Shown here: positions 1 to 7,134 of the stretch, in pieces
Layout: each line of letters begins with the position of its first letter
How positions within the stretch are numbered: position 1 is the stretch's first letter
NCBI GenBank assembly: GCA_018821425.1
Contig: JAHJMH010000065.1
Coordinates: 1-23,197, forward strand
From: Nanobdellota archaeon
GTDB taxonomy: Archaea; Nanobdellota; Nanobdellia; Pacearchaeales; GW2011-AR1
DNA: 23,197 nt
Direction of reading: 5' to 3'
Program-made: the position numbers and the translations under genes
The notes under the pieces: generated by a model
What the model was told of the DNA's origin: nothing
Databases searched by the model: none
The model's input: the letters and a program-made list of their open reading frames with translations, nothing else

Positions 1-225
1 AAAAAGGGCAAAATCGCAATCACTGCGACGGAAATGTTGATGTCCATGGTGAAACATAAATCTCCCGAAAAATCGGAAATAACAGATATAGCTAATGCTG
101 TTCTCGACGGCTCGGATATGGTTATGCTCTCTGAAGAAACCGCTATCGGAAGATATCCCGCACTCGCCATCAAAACCATGGGTAAAATAATAAAGGAAAC
201 AGAGAAATTCAAAAAAATAAAATGA
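1..225 (+). CDS. pyk: Pyruvate kinase, C-terminal part of the catalytic domain (5' end outside the window)
   Basis: The reading frame is open from base 1, so the N-terminal part lies outside the window. The visible 74 residues match the last part of the pyruvate kinase (beta/alpha)8 barrel: an ITATEM..SM segment, then SEITDIANAVLDGSDMVMLS, EETAIGRYP and AIKTMGKI. Pyruvate kinase converts phosphoenolpyruvate and ADP to pyruvate and ATP in the last step of glycolysis. In most family members this segment is followed by a C-terminal regulatory domain of over 100 residues. Here the protein stops about 15 residues later (ETEKFKKIK), so that domain is missing. The stop codon overlaps the next start in an ATGA, which implies co-transcription and translational coupling. 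The identity is secure from motifs; the loss of the C-domain is seen directly. Confidence 0.9.
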   Translation, partial: KKGKIAITATEMLMSMVKHKSPEKSEITDIANAVLDGSDMVMLSEETAIGRYPALAIKTMGKIIKETEKFKKIK

Positions 226-722
226 ATTACAAAAACCAAAATCAAGAAATTCGGAAATTCATTCCGATGAAAATCTTAAACGTCAACGAAAAGAAAAAGA
301 TAGAAGAAGATCTCGTAGAAAGATTTGGAATAAAAGAAATTCCTGGAGAACTAATTATGAGGGGAAAAGAACGACTTTTCTTTTTTTCAGGAGATTTAAG
401 TGTGAACAAATTAAAAAAGATTGAAAGCAAGATAATTGTTGAAAGGGTCGGAATTTACTTCGGAAAAGTTTCTGAATGGGGTGTTAGATTGAGTATAGAA
501 GGAGTAAACTTTCTAAAGGAACAAATAACTAAAAACATTTTTGACCTCACTGAAAGCCAAGTTGAAGATTGGATAAGAGGCCGCGACCTTGATGTTGAAA
601 CGGGGCAAAGAGGTTTCCTCGTCATGAAATATAAAGAAGATTTTCTCGGCTGTGGAAAGGCATCAGAAAAAAAGATAGGTAACTTCATTCCAAAGTCAAG
701 AAGAGTTAGAGAAAGAAGTTAA
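222..722 (+). CDS. NOL1/NOP2/fmu-related RNA-binding (PUA-like) protein
   Basis: A 166-residue protein without a methyltransferase domain. Its end (FLGCGKASEKKIGNFIPKSRR) resembles the RNA-binding domain found C-terminal to NOL1/NOP2/Sun rRNA and tRNA m5C methylases. The whole protein fits the small archaeal family annotated as NOL1/NOP2/fmu-related ribosome biogenesis protein (COG3270). The middle contains a PUA-like beta pattern (ELIMRGKERLFFFSGD, residues 43-58; VERVGIYFGKV). Inference: it binds rRNA or tRNA during ribosome maturation or modification. The start overlaps the pyruvate kinase stop (ATGA), which supports the ATG at 222. An internal ATG at 267 (Met16) is an alternative that would remove a low-complexity Asn/Gln/Lys leader. 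Family assignment is by motif memory, not by a search. Confidence 0.65.
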   Translation: MNYKNQNQEIRKFIPMKILNVNEKKKIEEDLVERFGIKEIPGELIMRGKERLFFFSGDLSVNKLKKIESKIIVERVGIYFGKVSEWGVRLSIEGVNFLKEQITKNIFDLTESQVEDWIRGRDLDVETGQRGFLVMKYKEDFLGCGKASEKKIGNFIPKSRRVRERS

Positions 723-732
723 AACTCAAACC

Positions 733-739
733 TTAAAAA
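733..739 (+). promoter_or_regulatory. TATA-like box for map
   Basis: TTAAAAA centred about 25 bases before the map ATG at 761. The gap after the previous gene is only 38 bases, so a leaderless or nearly leaderless transcript is the simplest reading. Inferred from spacing only. Confidence 0.4.
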
Positions 740-760
740 CCAAGCTAATCTTTTTAGAAA

Positions 761-1807
761 ATGACAGAAAAACAATACGGTGGAAGCACAGGCAGGGGTA
801 ATGGAGAAAAAGCAGTTACGACTCAAAACCTTGACACTTCAAAAAGTTTACCTAAGCAAAAAACTCAAAAAGATTCTTCTCAAAAATTAGGCACTTCAAA
901 AACAGATAAAGATGAAATAATTCAGGCAGGAAAAATAGCATCGCAAGTCAGAGTGTTCGCAAAAAGTATTATAAAAACTGGAACTCCGTTGCTCGAAATA
1001 GCAAATGCTATCGAAGACAGAATCCTCGAACTCGGGGGAAACCCCGCATTCCCAGTAAACCTCAGCATAGACAATATCGCAGCGCATTACACTCCAAGTC
1101 ACGAAGATGAAACGTTAGCAAAGGGACTCCTCAAAGTTGACTTCGGCGTTCACATAGATGGCTGGACTGCAGACACTGCTTTCTCTGTTGATTTGGAAAA
1201 TTCTGAAGAAAATAAAAAATTAATCAAAGCCAGTGAAGAGGGATTAAATGCCGCGTTGGAATTAATTCAATCTCGTCTCGGGCGGGCGGGCGGGGCGATT
1301 TCAACTAGTGAAATCGGCGCTGAAATTTCAAAAACAATTGAATCTCACGGATTTTCCCCAGTAATAAATCTCTCGGGACACGGCATGAATCAGTATGAAC
1401 TCCATTCTGGAACGAGCATCCCAAACATAAACGATGGTAGAGGTACCGAACTTTCCGACGGTCTTTACGCCGTCGAGCCATTCGCAACAAACGGTTCTGG
1501 CAGAATCCGCGACGGCAAGCCGTCTGAAATTTATGAATTAATATCTGAAAAAAACTTAAGAAGTCCAATCGCTCGTGAAGTTCTAAACTTCATAAAACAA
1601 GAATACGATGCTCTACCTTTCTGCTCACGTTGGCTAATAAAAAAGTTCGGCACAAAAGCTCTATTCGGTTTAAAGCAATTAGAAGAAAACGGAAACATTC
1701 ATCAATTTTCTCAACTAGTTGAAATTGCGGGAAGCAAAGTCAGTCAAGCAGAACACACAATCTTAATTGAAAAAGAAAAAGTTACTGTGACGACATTAGA
1801 ACTTTAG
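761..1807 (+). CDS. map: Methionine aminopeptidase, type 2 (archaeal)
   Basis: A dinuclear-metal enzyme that removes the initiator Met from new proteins in the cytoplasm. All five expected metal ligands are visible: D127 (KVDFG), D138 (TADTA), H207 (SGHG), E239 (AVEPF) and E331 (AEHT). The substrate-binding H109 (AAHYTPS) is also present. The core runs from about residue 51 to 348, with the helical insertion typical of type 2 enzymes at about 268-325. The first 50 residues are a low-complexity Gly/Gln/Lys/Thr/Ser tail that the compact archaeal enzymes (about 295 residues) lack. Only one in-frame Met lies at the front, so the tail belongs to the gene as called. Residues 174-179 (GRAGGA) are encoded by an extreme GC tract that also occurs in topA (see 1280-1296). 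The tract falls just before the conserved SEIG helix and seems to add about two residues there. Confidence 0.95.
   Translation: MTEKQYGGSTGRGNGEKAVTTQNLDTSKSLPKQKTQKDSSQKLGTSKTDKDEIIQAGKIASQVRVFAKSIIKTGTPLLEIANAIEDRILELGGNPAFPVNLSIDNIAAHYTPSHEDETLAKGLLKVDFGVHIDGWTADTAFSVDLENSEENKKLIKASEEGLNAALELIQSRLGRAGGAISTSEIGAEISKTIESHGFSPVINLSGHGMNQYELHSGTSIPNINDGRGTELSDGLYAVEPFATNGSGRIRDGKPSEIYELISEKNLRSPIAREVLNFIKQEYDALPFCSRWLIKKFGTKALFGLKQLEENGNIHQFSQLVEIAGSKVSQAEHTILIEKEKVTVTTLEL
1280..1296 (+). repeat. 17-base G-quadruplex repeat inside map (copy 1)
   Basis: GGGCGGGCGGGCGGGGC, four G-runs separated by single C bases, fits the strictest G-quadruplex pattern. An identical 17-mer lies at 10259-10275 inside topA, in the same reading frame, and both encode LGRAGGA. 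The surrounding gene is AT-rich, so the tract stands out strongly. Confidence 0.85.
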
Positions 1808-1813
1808 TGAATT

Positions 1814-2617
1814 TTAATCAATTTTTAAAAAAGGATTTTCAGCTACTTTCTTTTCTATTTCGGATTTAAGCTCCTCAGCCGTCATTCTAAAAACCTGGGC
1901 ACGAATAATTTTTTTAGACGTAACTCTCATTTTTAACAAGAGAGCAGGTCTTTGGAGTTCAGTTAATACTCGTTCCATCCCCTGCCTCATTTCCTGTCGA
2001 GTTCCGATTCCACGACCCCCAGAGTCGGAATCTTCTCCAACAAGAGAATCTAATTCAGAGTTACCTGAATGATATGTTTCAGTAAGAGGGAAAAAACAAC
2101 TTTGGTTATACAAAACATTGAGAGCATCCTCTGCAATCCCAAGCTCTTCAGATCCATAAGGCGTTAAAATAGTCAATAATGTTCTTACATCTTTCTGTTC
2201 AATTCCTCTAGCAGCATTTTGTGTTCTAGTTTTAATTATAGGAGAAACTCCCCCTTCAATCTTGACAGTTTTCTGATTTTCAGGAATATATGCCCCAACT
2301 TGTGAAAGAGATAATTCCTGCCTCCATCCATCGAAATCAACTCTTGTTGTTTCGATTATAACTCTCTTGCCATAAGAAGCAATCGCTCTTATTTCGGGAC
2401 TAGAAGGAAGTCTATCTGGTTTTATCAAATAAATTTTAGATCTTTTACCCTGCATGTCCAAAAGTTCTCTTGCGGGAACAATCTCATAACCTATTACAGG
2501 ATCAACCACTTCATAATCAATATCTCCCCTTCCATTGTTTAAAAAATCATAAAAAGTAGCAACCAAGTCTCCAACAAGACCTTTCTTCCCCCCTAGTATT
2601 TTTTCTTTATCTCCCAT
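1814..2617 (-). CDS. Uncharacterised protein (267 aa)
   Basis: I do not recognise a family. The protein is soluble, with mixed alpha/beta composition, no signal peptide and no membrane segment. Visible points: a KIYLIKPDRLPSSPEI segment near residue 65, a Ser/Gly/Asp-rich linker (SELDSLVGEDSDSGGRGIG) near residue 190, and a charged C-terminal helix (EELKSEIEKKVAENPF). A TTG at 2626 is possible, but the ATG at 2617 is preferred. A TATTTAAA box sits at about 2639-2648 on this strand, close to 26 bases before that ATG, giving a leaderless start. The gene lies downstream of the response regulator on the same strand with its own promoter-like box, so a functional link is only suggestive. It converges with map, with a gap of 6 bases. 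Confidence 0.7.
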   Translation of the reverse strand: MGDKEKILGGKKGLVGDLVATFYDFLNNGRGDIDYEVVDPVIGYEIVPARELLDMQGKRSKIYLIKPDRLPSSPEIRAIASYGKRVIIETTRVDFDGWRQELSLSQVGAYIPENQKTVKIEGGVSPIIKTRTQNAARGIEQKDVRTLLTILTPYGSEELGIAEDALNVLYNQSCFFPLTETYHSGNSELDSLVGEDSDSGGRGIGTRQEMRQGMERVLTELQRPALLLKMRVTSKKIIRAQVFRMTAEELKSEIEKKVAENPFLKID

Positions 2618-2681
2618 AAGAACCAAATAAAAATCTTGTTTAAATATTTTACTGTGACGTCATCATAATTATTAATGAAAA

Positions 2682-3098
2682 TTAATCATTCAAAGAATTT
2701 CTTGAATATTCTGCAGCTTCTTCAATGGTTGATTTCAACTCCATTAGATTGAAAGGTTTGCCAAAAGTTGCATAAGCTCTCTTTTTCGTAGAGAGATCAA
2801 CATCATCAAGATCTCCTGAAATTAAGATAACTGGAACCTTATTCTCACTATAACGCGGATCGTTAGCACACATCTCCACGAGCTCTCCGCCATTAACATT
2901 GGGCATTCGATAGTCGGTAATCACAACAGCAGGGCGTGAAACACCTTCTTTTAATATACTCAAAAGACCTTCTCCATCTGGAAACTGAGATTCCAGTTTG
3001 CAATCAGAAGCGAAATCAATGACTTTAGAAATTAGATCTCGAATAAGATTGTCGTCGTCAGCATGATAAACTGCTACTTGATTATTTTCGTTTTCCAT
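2682..3098 (-). CDS. Single-domain response regulator (CheY-like receiver)
   Basis: 138 residues, essentially one receiver domain. The acidic cluster is D14-D16 (HADDDN). The phospho-acceptor is D62 (VVITDYRMP), the switch Ser is S94 (LISGD), and the conserved Lys-Pro is K114-P115 (FGKPFN). There is no output domain, so it should act through protein contacts or as a phosphate relay. No histidine kinase lies within the window. A TTTAAAAAT box near 3119-3127 is about 26 bases before the ATG, consistent with leaderless expression. The unknown gene at 1814-2617 follows on the same strand. Two-component proteins are sparse in small archaeal genomes, so its kinase partner is a fair question. The assignment from the catalytic residues is strong. 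Confidence 0.9.
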   Translation of the reverse strand: MENENNQVAVYHADDDNLIRDLISKVIDFASDCKLESQFPDGEGLLSILKEGVSRPAVVITDYRMPNVNGGELVEMCANDPRYSENKVPVILISGDLDDVDLSTKKRAYATFGKPFNLMELKSTIEEAAEYSRNSLND

Positions 3099-3174
3099 AA
3101 CCTTTCACAAGAATCAACATTTTTAAATCTTATGGTGTGTCACCTCTTAACAATTATAACAACACACAAAAGTA

Positions 3175-5466
3175 TTAACCCAAATAAGAATTCTCCATCG
3201 GAATCGCAGACTTCGCGGAGTTAATAAAAACATCTTCTATCTTTTTGTAAACTTCAAGCATCGGCTTACTTACGCTCGGCTTTATTTTCTTAAGAGCTTC
3301 ATCAAAATGCTTCTTCTTAACAACTTTTGAATCCATTGATTCTCTAAGCGAGATAAGCGCCGCCTCGCGAACAAACGCTTCAAGGTCCGCCCCAGTAAAT
3401 CCAATCGCCTTCTTAGCAATATCTTTAAGGTCAACGCTCTTGTCAAGCGGCATATTCATAGTATGAATTTTCAAAATCTGAAGTCTTCCTTCTTCTTCAG
3501 GTGCTCCTATCAAAAGAATCTTATCAAACCTTCCCGGTCTCAAAACCGCAGGGTCAAGCATATCGGGCCGATTCGTCGCACCAATGACAAGAACATCTTT
3601 CAAATCTTCAAGACCGTCCATCTCCGCAAGCATCTGGTTAAGAACACGCTCAGTAACTCTTGAACCGCCAGGATTTGAACCTCTCTTACCCGCAAGTGAA
3701 TCAATCTCGTCAAAGAAGATAATACAAGGAGAAACCTGTCTTGCACGCTCAAAGACTTTCCTCATTCCTTCTTCAGATTTTCCGACCCACATACTCAAAA
3801 GTGAAGGTCCTTTAACTTGTATAAAATTAGCTTCAGATTCTTTTGCAACCGCCTTCGCCAAAAGCGTCTTTCCAGTTCCCGGCGGCCCGTAAAGCAAAAT
3901 CCCTCGAGGAGGTTTTATTCCCATTCTCTTAAATATTTCAGGATTCTTAAGCGGCCATTCAACAGCTTCTATAAGTTCACTCTTCACCTTATCCAAACCA
4001 CCAACTTGCTCCCAAGAAACATTCGGAGTCTCAACCAAAACTTCCCTCATCGCCGAAGGCCGAACAACTTTCAAAGCATCCATAAAATCTTCTTGCTTGA
4101 TTATTAATTGGTCAAGAATCTCGGGAGGAATTTGCGCTTCGGCATCAAGGTTCATTTTCGGAAGAAGTTTTCTAAGAACGTTCATCGCGGCTTCTTTCGC
4201 CAAAGATTCCAAATCAGCGCCGACAAACCCGTGAGTCACAGCAGCAATTTCCACAAGTTTAACATTCTTCAAAGGCATCCCTCTCGTGTGAATTTTAAGA
4301 ATTGAAAGTCGTCCTTCTTTTCCAGGAACATTAATTTCTATTTCCCTATCAAATCTTCCTGGCCTTCTCAAGGCAGGGTCAAGAGAATTAACTCTATTCG
4401 TCGCACCAATAACAATAACATTTCCTCTAGACTTAAGACCGTCCATCATCGTCAAAAGTTGAGAAACAACACGCCTTTCAACTTCTCCAGAAACTTCTTC
4501 CCTCTTCGGTGCAATCGCATCAATCTCATCAATGAAAATAATTGCCGGCGCAGATTTCTCCGCCTCTTCAAAAATATCCCTTATCTTTTTCTCAGACTCC
4601 CCATAAAACTTGCTCATAATTTCGGGACCGTTAAGAAGAATAAAATTCGCCTCGGATTCGTTCGCAACCGCCTTCGCCAAAAGTGTCTTTCCAGTTCCAG
4701 GAGGTCCATGAAGTAAAACTCCTTTTGGAGGATCAATTCCCAACTTCTGGAAAATCTCAGGATGTTTTAAAGGAATCTCAACCATCTCCCTTATTTTTTT
4801 AATCTCATCGCTCAAGCCACCGATATCTTCATAATTTATTTCAGGAACACTTTCCTCATTAATCTCAACTGCTTTAGGATTAAGAATTACTTCAGTATTT
4901 TCAGAAATATAAACTGGTTGACTTGGATTTGTGCTTACGACAATGAATTTTATTTGGGTGAATCCTCCAAGTTGACTGAATCCCATGTTTCCTAACATAT
5001 CTCCAAGCATATCTCCAAATTCTCCTCCGAATTCATCAGAAAGTAAATCTTTCCTTCTCTGTACACCTCCAAGAACAACAATATCTCCCTTAACAAGGGC
5101 TCTTCCGAGCAAACCTCTTCTAAGACCTTCGGGCTCTGCCTGAACCATAATATTTTTTTGGGCAGGAGCAATTATAACTTTCTTAGCTTCCTTAATTTCC
5201 AACTTAGAAACCTTAACCACTTCACCAATTCCAGTCTTAGAGTTCCTTCTAATTATTCCATCAATCCGGATTATATCTTCGCCAACATCCGCAGGATATG
5301 CTCTATCCGCAAGCGCAACAGTCTCTCTGTTCCCTTTAATCTTAATAAAATCTCCACGCTTGATACCCAACTCCCTCATAAGTTCCGCATCTATTCTTGC
5401 GATTCCCTTGTAAGCATCGTCTTGCTGTGCTTCAACAACCTTCAACTGAATTTCTTTTTCTGTCAT
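3175..5466 (-). CDS. cdc48: Cdc48/VAT-type AAA+ ATPase
   Basis: A 763-residue double-ring AAA+ unfoldase that pulls apart protein complexes and probably feeds the proteasome. Residues 1-200 are the substrate-binding N-domain (double-psi barrel plus beta barrel). The D1 ATPase has Walker A GPPGTGKT at 254-261 and Walker B IIFIDEID at 309-316. The D2 ATPase has Walker A at 527-534 and Walker B IIFFDEID at 582-589. Both rings keep an ATNR sensor segment and the RPGRFD arginine-finger region. The second half of the N-domain carries a Gly/Met/Phe-rich stretch (about residues 144-170, including GDMLGDMLGN). The C-terminus (SYLG) does not form a clean HbYX motif. The gene starts 9 bases after the zinc-ribbon/AbrB gene on the same strand, so the two are probably co-transcribed. 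Confidence 0.97.
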   Translation of the reverse strand: MTEKEIQLKVVEAQQDDAYKGIARIDAELMRELGIKRGDFIKIKGNRETVALADRAYPADVGEDIIRIDGIIRRNSKTGIGEVVKVSKLEIKEAKKVIIAPAQKNIMVQAEPEGLRRGLLGRALVKGDIVVLGGVQRRKDLLSDEFGGEFGDMLGDMLGNMGFSQLGGFTQIKFIVVSTNPSQPVYISENTEVILNPKAVEINEESVPEINYEDIGGLSDEIKKIREMVEIPLKHPEIFQKLGIDPPKGVLLHGPPGTGKTLLAKAVANESEANFILLNGPEIMSKFYGESEKKIRDIFEEAEKSAPAIIFIDEIDAIAPKREEVSGEVERRVVSQLLTMMDGLKSRGNVIVIGATNRVNSLDPALRRPGRFDREIEINVPGKEGRLSILKIHTRGMPLKNVKLVEIAAVTHGFVGADLESLAKEAAMNVLRKLLPKMNLDAEAQIPPEILDQLIIKQEDFMDALKVVRPSAMREVLVETPNVSWEQVGGLDKVKSELIEAVEWPLKNPEIFKRMGIKPPRGILLYGPPGTGKTLLAKAVAKESEANFIQVKGPSLLSMWVGKSEEGMRKVFERARQVSPCIIFFDEIDSLAGKRGSNPGGSRVTERVLNQMLAEMDGLEDLKDVLVIGATNRPDMLDPAVLRPGRFDKILLIGAPEEEGRLQILKIHTMNMPLDKSVDLKDIAKKAIGFTGADLEAFVREAALISLRESMDSKVVKKKHFDEALKKIKPSVSKPMLEVYKKIEDVFINSAKSAIPMENSYLG

Positions 5467-5475
5467 TTTATCTTC

Positions 5476-5832
5476 TTATTTTTTTAACTCATTTATATTA
5501 TTGAAATTTAAACTCAACCTGCCGAAATCTTCAAAGCAAAGTTTAACCATGTTGTCCATTATTTTTTCCTGCTCTCTAATGAACAAAACAATCTCCTTTG
5601 GAATTGACACCGCGTAACTATTCCCGACAAGTCTCATCTTCACTCTAAATTCCTTATTCTTTAAATTTATAAATCTGTTGTATTCCTGCTCATCGGTCGG
5701 GTGGATCACTTTTTCGTCACACTTCGGGCAAATGAGGGCTCGCAAAAGAAAGCCATTCTTTTTAACAGAAGCTTTCTGCATTTTCGTATCGCACTTATTG
5801 CAAAGCATCGTGTTGTCAAATATGTCTGTCAT
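5476..5832 (-). CDS. Zinc-ribbon plus SpoVT/AbrB-type DNA-binding protein
   Basis: 118 residues. The N-terminal half is a zinc ribbon with pairs C11xxC14 and C35xxC38. The C-terminal half starts near residue 62 with FRVKMRLVGNSYAVSIPKEIV, the swapped-hairpin AbrB signature. It is likely a transcription factor acting as a dimer. It is the first gene of a probable two-gene operon with cdc48, separated by 9 bases. Two perfect 18-base direct repeats lie just upstream of its start (5837-5876) and would suit autoregulation; this is inference. The target genes are unknown. Confidence 0.8.
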   Translation of the reverse strand: MTDIFDNTMLCNKCDTKMQKASVKKNGFLLRALICPKCDEKVIHPTDEQEYNRFINLKNKEFRVKMRLVGNSYAVSIPKEIVLFIREQEKIMDNMVKLCFEDFGRLSLNFNNINELKK

Positions 5833-5836
5833 TTTG

Positions 5837-5876
5837 GTATTTTACTTTTTTCTACCATGTATTTTACTTTTTTCTA
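5837..5876 (-). promoter_or_regulatory. Tandem direct repeat at the promoter of the AbrB-cdc48 operon
   Basis: GTATTTTACTTTTTTCTA occurs perfectly at 5837-5854 and 5859-5876, a 22-base period (about two helical turns). On the minus strand the distal copy supplies a GTAAAATAC element about 27-35 bases before the start at 5832, and the proximal copy covers the start region. This suits two regulator dimers binding one face of the DNA over the TATA box. Function is inferred. Confidence 0.55.
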
Positions 5877-5884
5877 ACAGTGTA

Positions 5885-5909
5885 GTTTCTTTTTTTGTAA
5901 AAAAGAAAC
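5885..5909. terminator. Perfect A/T hairpin, probable terminator of the minus-strand RNA
   Basis: An 11-bp perfect stem (GTTTCTTTTTT at 5885-5895 with AAAAAAGAAAC at 5899-5909) around a TGT loop. Read on the minus strand, a T-rich run follows directly after the closing stem of the candidate RNA at 5907-6008, which fits an archaeal oligo-T terminator. Confidence 0.5.
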
Positions 5910-6036
5910 CCAGTGAACATAAACCGTGCCTGCGACGCGAATTGTTCTCGCGAAGTCACGGTGAGCGATTATGAGCCGTGCCCCGCAATCGAGCAACACG
6001 GCTGGGTTGAAAAGAGGTCAAGGATATACCTTGTGT
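5907..6036 (-). ncRNA. Candidate structured non-coding RNA
   Basis: A GC-rich island in AT-rich DNA without a credible reading frame. On the minus strand it folds as follows (plus coordinates). The closing stem is AACCCAG/CTGGGTT (5907-5913 with 6002-6008, 7 bp). Hairpin P2 is GCCGTG/CACGGC (5975-5980 with 5997-6002). Hairpin P3 is ACCGTG/CACGGT (5923-5928 with 5957-5962) and is capped by CGCGA/TCGCG (5936-5940 with 5948-5952). CGATT at 5966-5970 in the linker can pair with AATCG at 5987-5991 in the P2 loop, a possible pseudoknot. A TATTTAAATA box near 6055-6064 would start transcription near 6036, and a T-run follows the closing stem. Base 6002 is claimed by two stems, so one pair must give way. 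No known family is recognised. The minus strand is preferred because only it has both promoter and T-run. Confidence 0.5.
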
Positions 6037-6098
6037 ATACACAGAGAATAGATACTATTTAAATATTTCGTTCCCAAAAGTTTTTACCAAGTCAAACA

Positions 6099-6109
6099 TT
6101 TTAAAAACT
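6099..6109 (+). promoter_or_regulatory. TATA-like box for the signal peptidase gene
   Basis: ATTTTAAAAAC, about 25 bases before the ATG at 6129, which fits leaderless transcription. A second box, TATTTAAATA at about 6055-6064, is palindromic and more likely serves the minus-strand RNA. Confidence 0.4.
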
Positions 6110-6128
6110 TCCGAGTGTTTTTGTCGTA

Positions 6129-6890
6129 ATGGATTCCAAAGATTTTAAAAAAGCTATAGACGATGCCGACGACATTTTGATAAAAGAGATTGATATTAAA
6201 GACAAAAAGAAAGGAAGAGAAATAGAAATTGAGGAAATTAGAATAAAGAAAAAAGAAAGACAAAAAGAAAATTTAGATAAAATAAAAAAATTCCTAAAAA
6301 AGTTTTGGCATCTCTTATGGAAAGATGATAGTTTTAAAGGTTGGATTTTTGCAGTCATTTTTCTTTTTGTATTCATAAAATTTATTTTCTTCCCGATACT
6401 TAGCCTTACAACAGGAACCTCACTTCCGTTAGCAATCGTCGAATCATGCAGTATGTATCATCAAGGAAATTTATTCTCCAGTCCAGAAACATGGTGGGAC
6501 AACAACGAACAAAAATATTCCGAATTCGAAATCAACGACACTAACTTCAACGAATTCCAAATGAAAAAAGGTTTTAACAAAGGAGATATTTTATTTGTAA
6601 CAAGAGCAAATCCCGAAAAATTAGAAGTTGGAGATATAATAATCTTTAACGCAAACTATCAGAATCCAATAATTCACAGAATTGTAAAAATAGAAGATGA
6701 TGAAACGAGGGGGAAGATTTTCTCCACAATGGGAGATAATAATCCTGGCCAACTTGACTCTGAGAAAAAAATCTCGGAGGACCAACTCGTCGGCAAAGCC
6801 TCCTTCAAACTAGCCCCTTACGCAGGATGGGTAAAATTAATATTCTTTGAATGGCAGAAACCGAAACAGGAAAGAGGACTCTGTAGTTAG
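6129..6890 (+). CDS. Signal peptidase I, archaeal/Sec11 type (S26B)
   Basis: A membrane peptidase that cuts signal peptides from exported proteins. It has a highly charged Lys/Glu-rich cytoplasmic N-terminus (1-65) and one strong membrane segment at about 72-90. The catalytic block ESCSMYH has the nucleophile S108 just before Met109. The motif VGDIIIF is at about 167-173. H183 (IIHRIVKI) takes the place of the bacterial Lys, as in Sec11 enzymes, and D203 lies in MGDNN. Between Ser and His is an insert rich in Trp, Asn and Phe (about 115-150). A C-terminal hydrophobic stretch (YAGWVKLIFFEW) may touch the membrane. The long charged N-terminal tail of about 65 residues is unusual. The GC-rich repeat at 6891 begins on the base after the stop codon. 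Confidence 0.92.
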   Translation: MDSKDFKKAIDDADDILIKEIDIKDKKKGREIEIEEIRIKKKERQKENLDKIKKFLKKFWHLLWKDDSFKGWIFAVIFLFVFIKFIFFPILSLTTGTSLPLAIVESCSMYHQGNLFSSPETWWDNNEQKYSEFEINDTNFNEFQMKKGFNKGDILFVTRANPEKLEVGDIIIFNANYQNPIIHRIVKIEDDETRGKIFSTMGDNNPGQLDSEKKISEDQLVGKASFKLAPYAGWVKLIFFEWQKPKQERGLCS

Positions 6891-7070
6891 GATTTTCCGG
6901 CGCTGCTACAACGTTTCCAAAAAGATTTAACCTAAAATCCCCCATTATTTTATCTCTTATCTTAATAACATCAATCGCGAGCGACTTCGTGGTAGCGGCA
7001 ATTTTACTCAGCTCGCGTGCGAAGTCGGGAGTAGCGAAGCGCGCTATCTTAGGGTTGGGCGAGTGGGACG
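6891..7070. repeat. GC-rich mosaic intergenic element, copy 1
   Basis: Non-coding stretch between the signal peptidase stop and the TFS promoter. It contains five blocks found elsewhere in the window. GATTTTCCGGCGCTG (6891-6905) matches 11700-11714 at 14 of 15 bases. AATCGCG is at 6973-6979. GCGAGCGACTTCGTGGTAG (6977-6995) and GCGAAGTCGGGAGTA (7019-7033) are both identical in the element at 13080-13306. GCGAAGCGCGCTATCT (7034-7049) is identical at 11785-11800. A G-rich tail (GGGTTGGGCGAGTGGGAC) follows. It can form CGCGAGC/GCTCGCG (6976-6982 with 7011-7017) or CGACTTCG/CGAAGTCG (6982-6989 with 7020-7027). It has no transposase and no obvious terminal inverted repeats. Confidence 0.75.
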
Positions 7071-7096
7071 CATCCGATTGAATCAGCAAACAAGAG

Positions 7097-7106
7097 AATA
7101 TTTAAA
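7097..7106 (+). promoter_or_regulatory. TATA-like box for tfs
   Basis: AATATTTAAA, about 33 bases before the ATG at 7135. It supports starting TFS at 7135 rather than at the upstream in-frame codon at 7063, which lies inside the GC-rich repeat. Confidence 0.45.
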
Positions 7107-7134
7107 CGCTATTCCTATTGAGAAAAGTAATAAA

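Noticed and set aside
3175..3195. HbYX proteasome-binding C-terminus on Cdc48
   Set aside because: The end is SYLG, so the Tyr is not penultimate; not a clean motif.
3463..5487. Several long plus-strand open frames opposite cdc48
   Set aside because: Shadows of a strongly coding gene on the other strand; basic, Phe/Arg/Asn-rich and without domains.
5837..5876. CRISPR-like repeat
   Set aside because: Only two units with a 4-base spacer; fits a promoter repeat, not an array.
5678..5974. 98-codon plus-strand open frame
   Set aside because: Antisense to the AbrB-type gene and the structured RNA region; composition reflects the other strand.
6805..7089. 94-codon minus-strand open frame
   Set aside because: Antisense to the signal peptidase end and the repeat; no recognisable domain.
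7063..7134. Extended N-terminus for TFS
   Set aside because: It would come from the GC-rich repeat, precede the TATA box, and displace the N-terminal FCPKCG that normally starts TFS.
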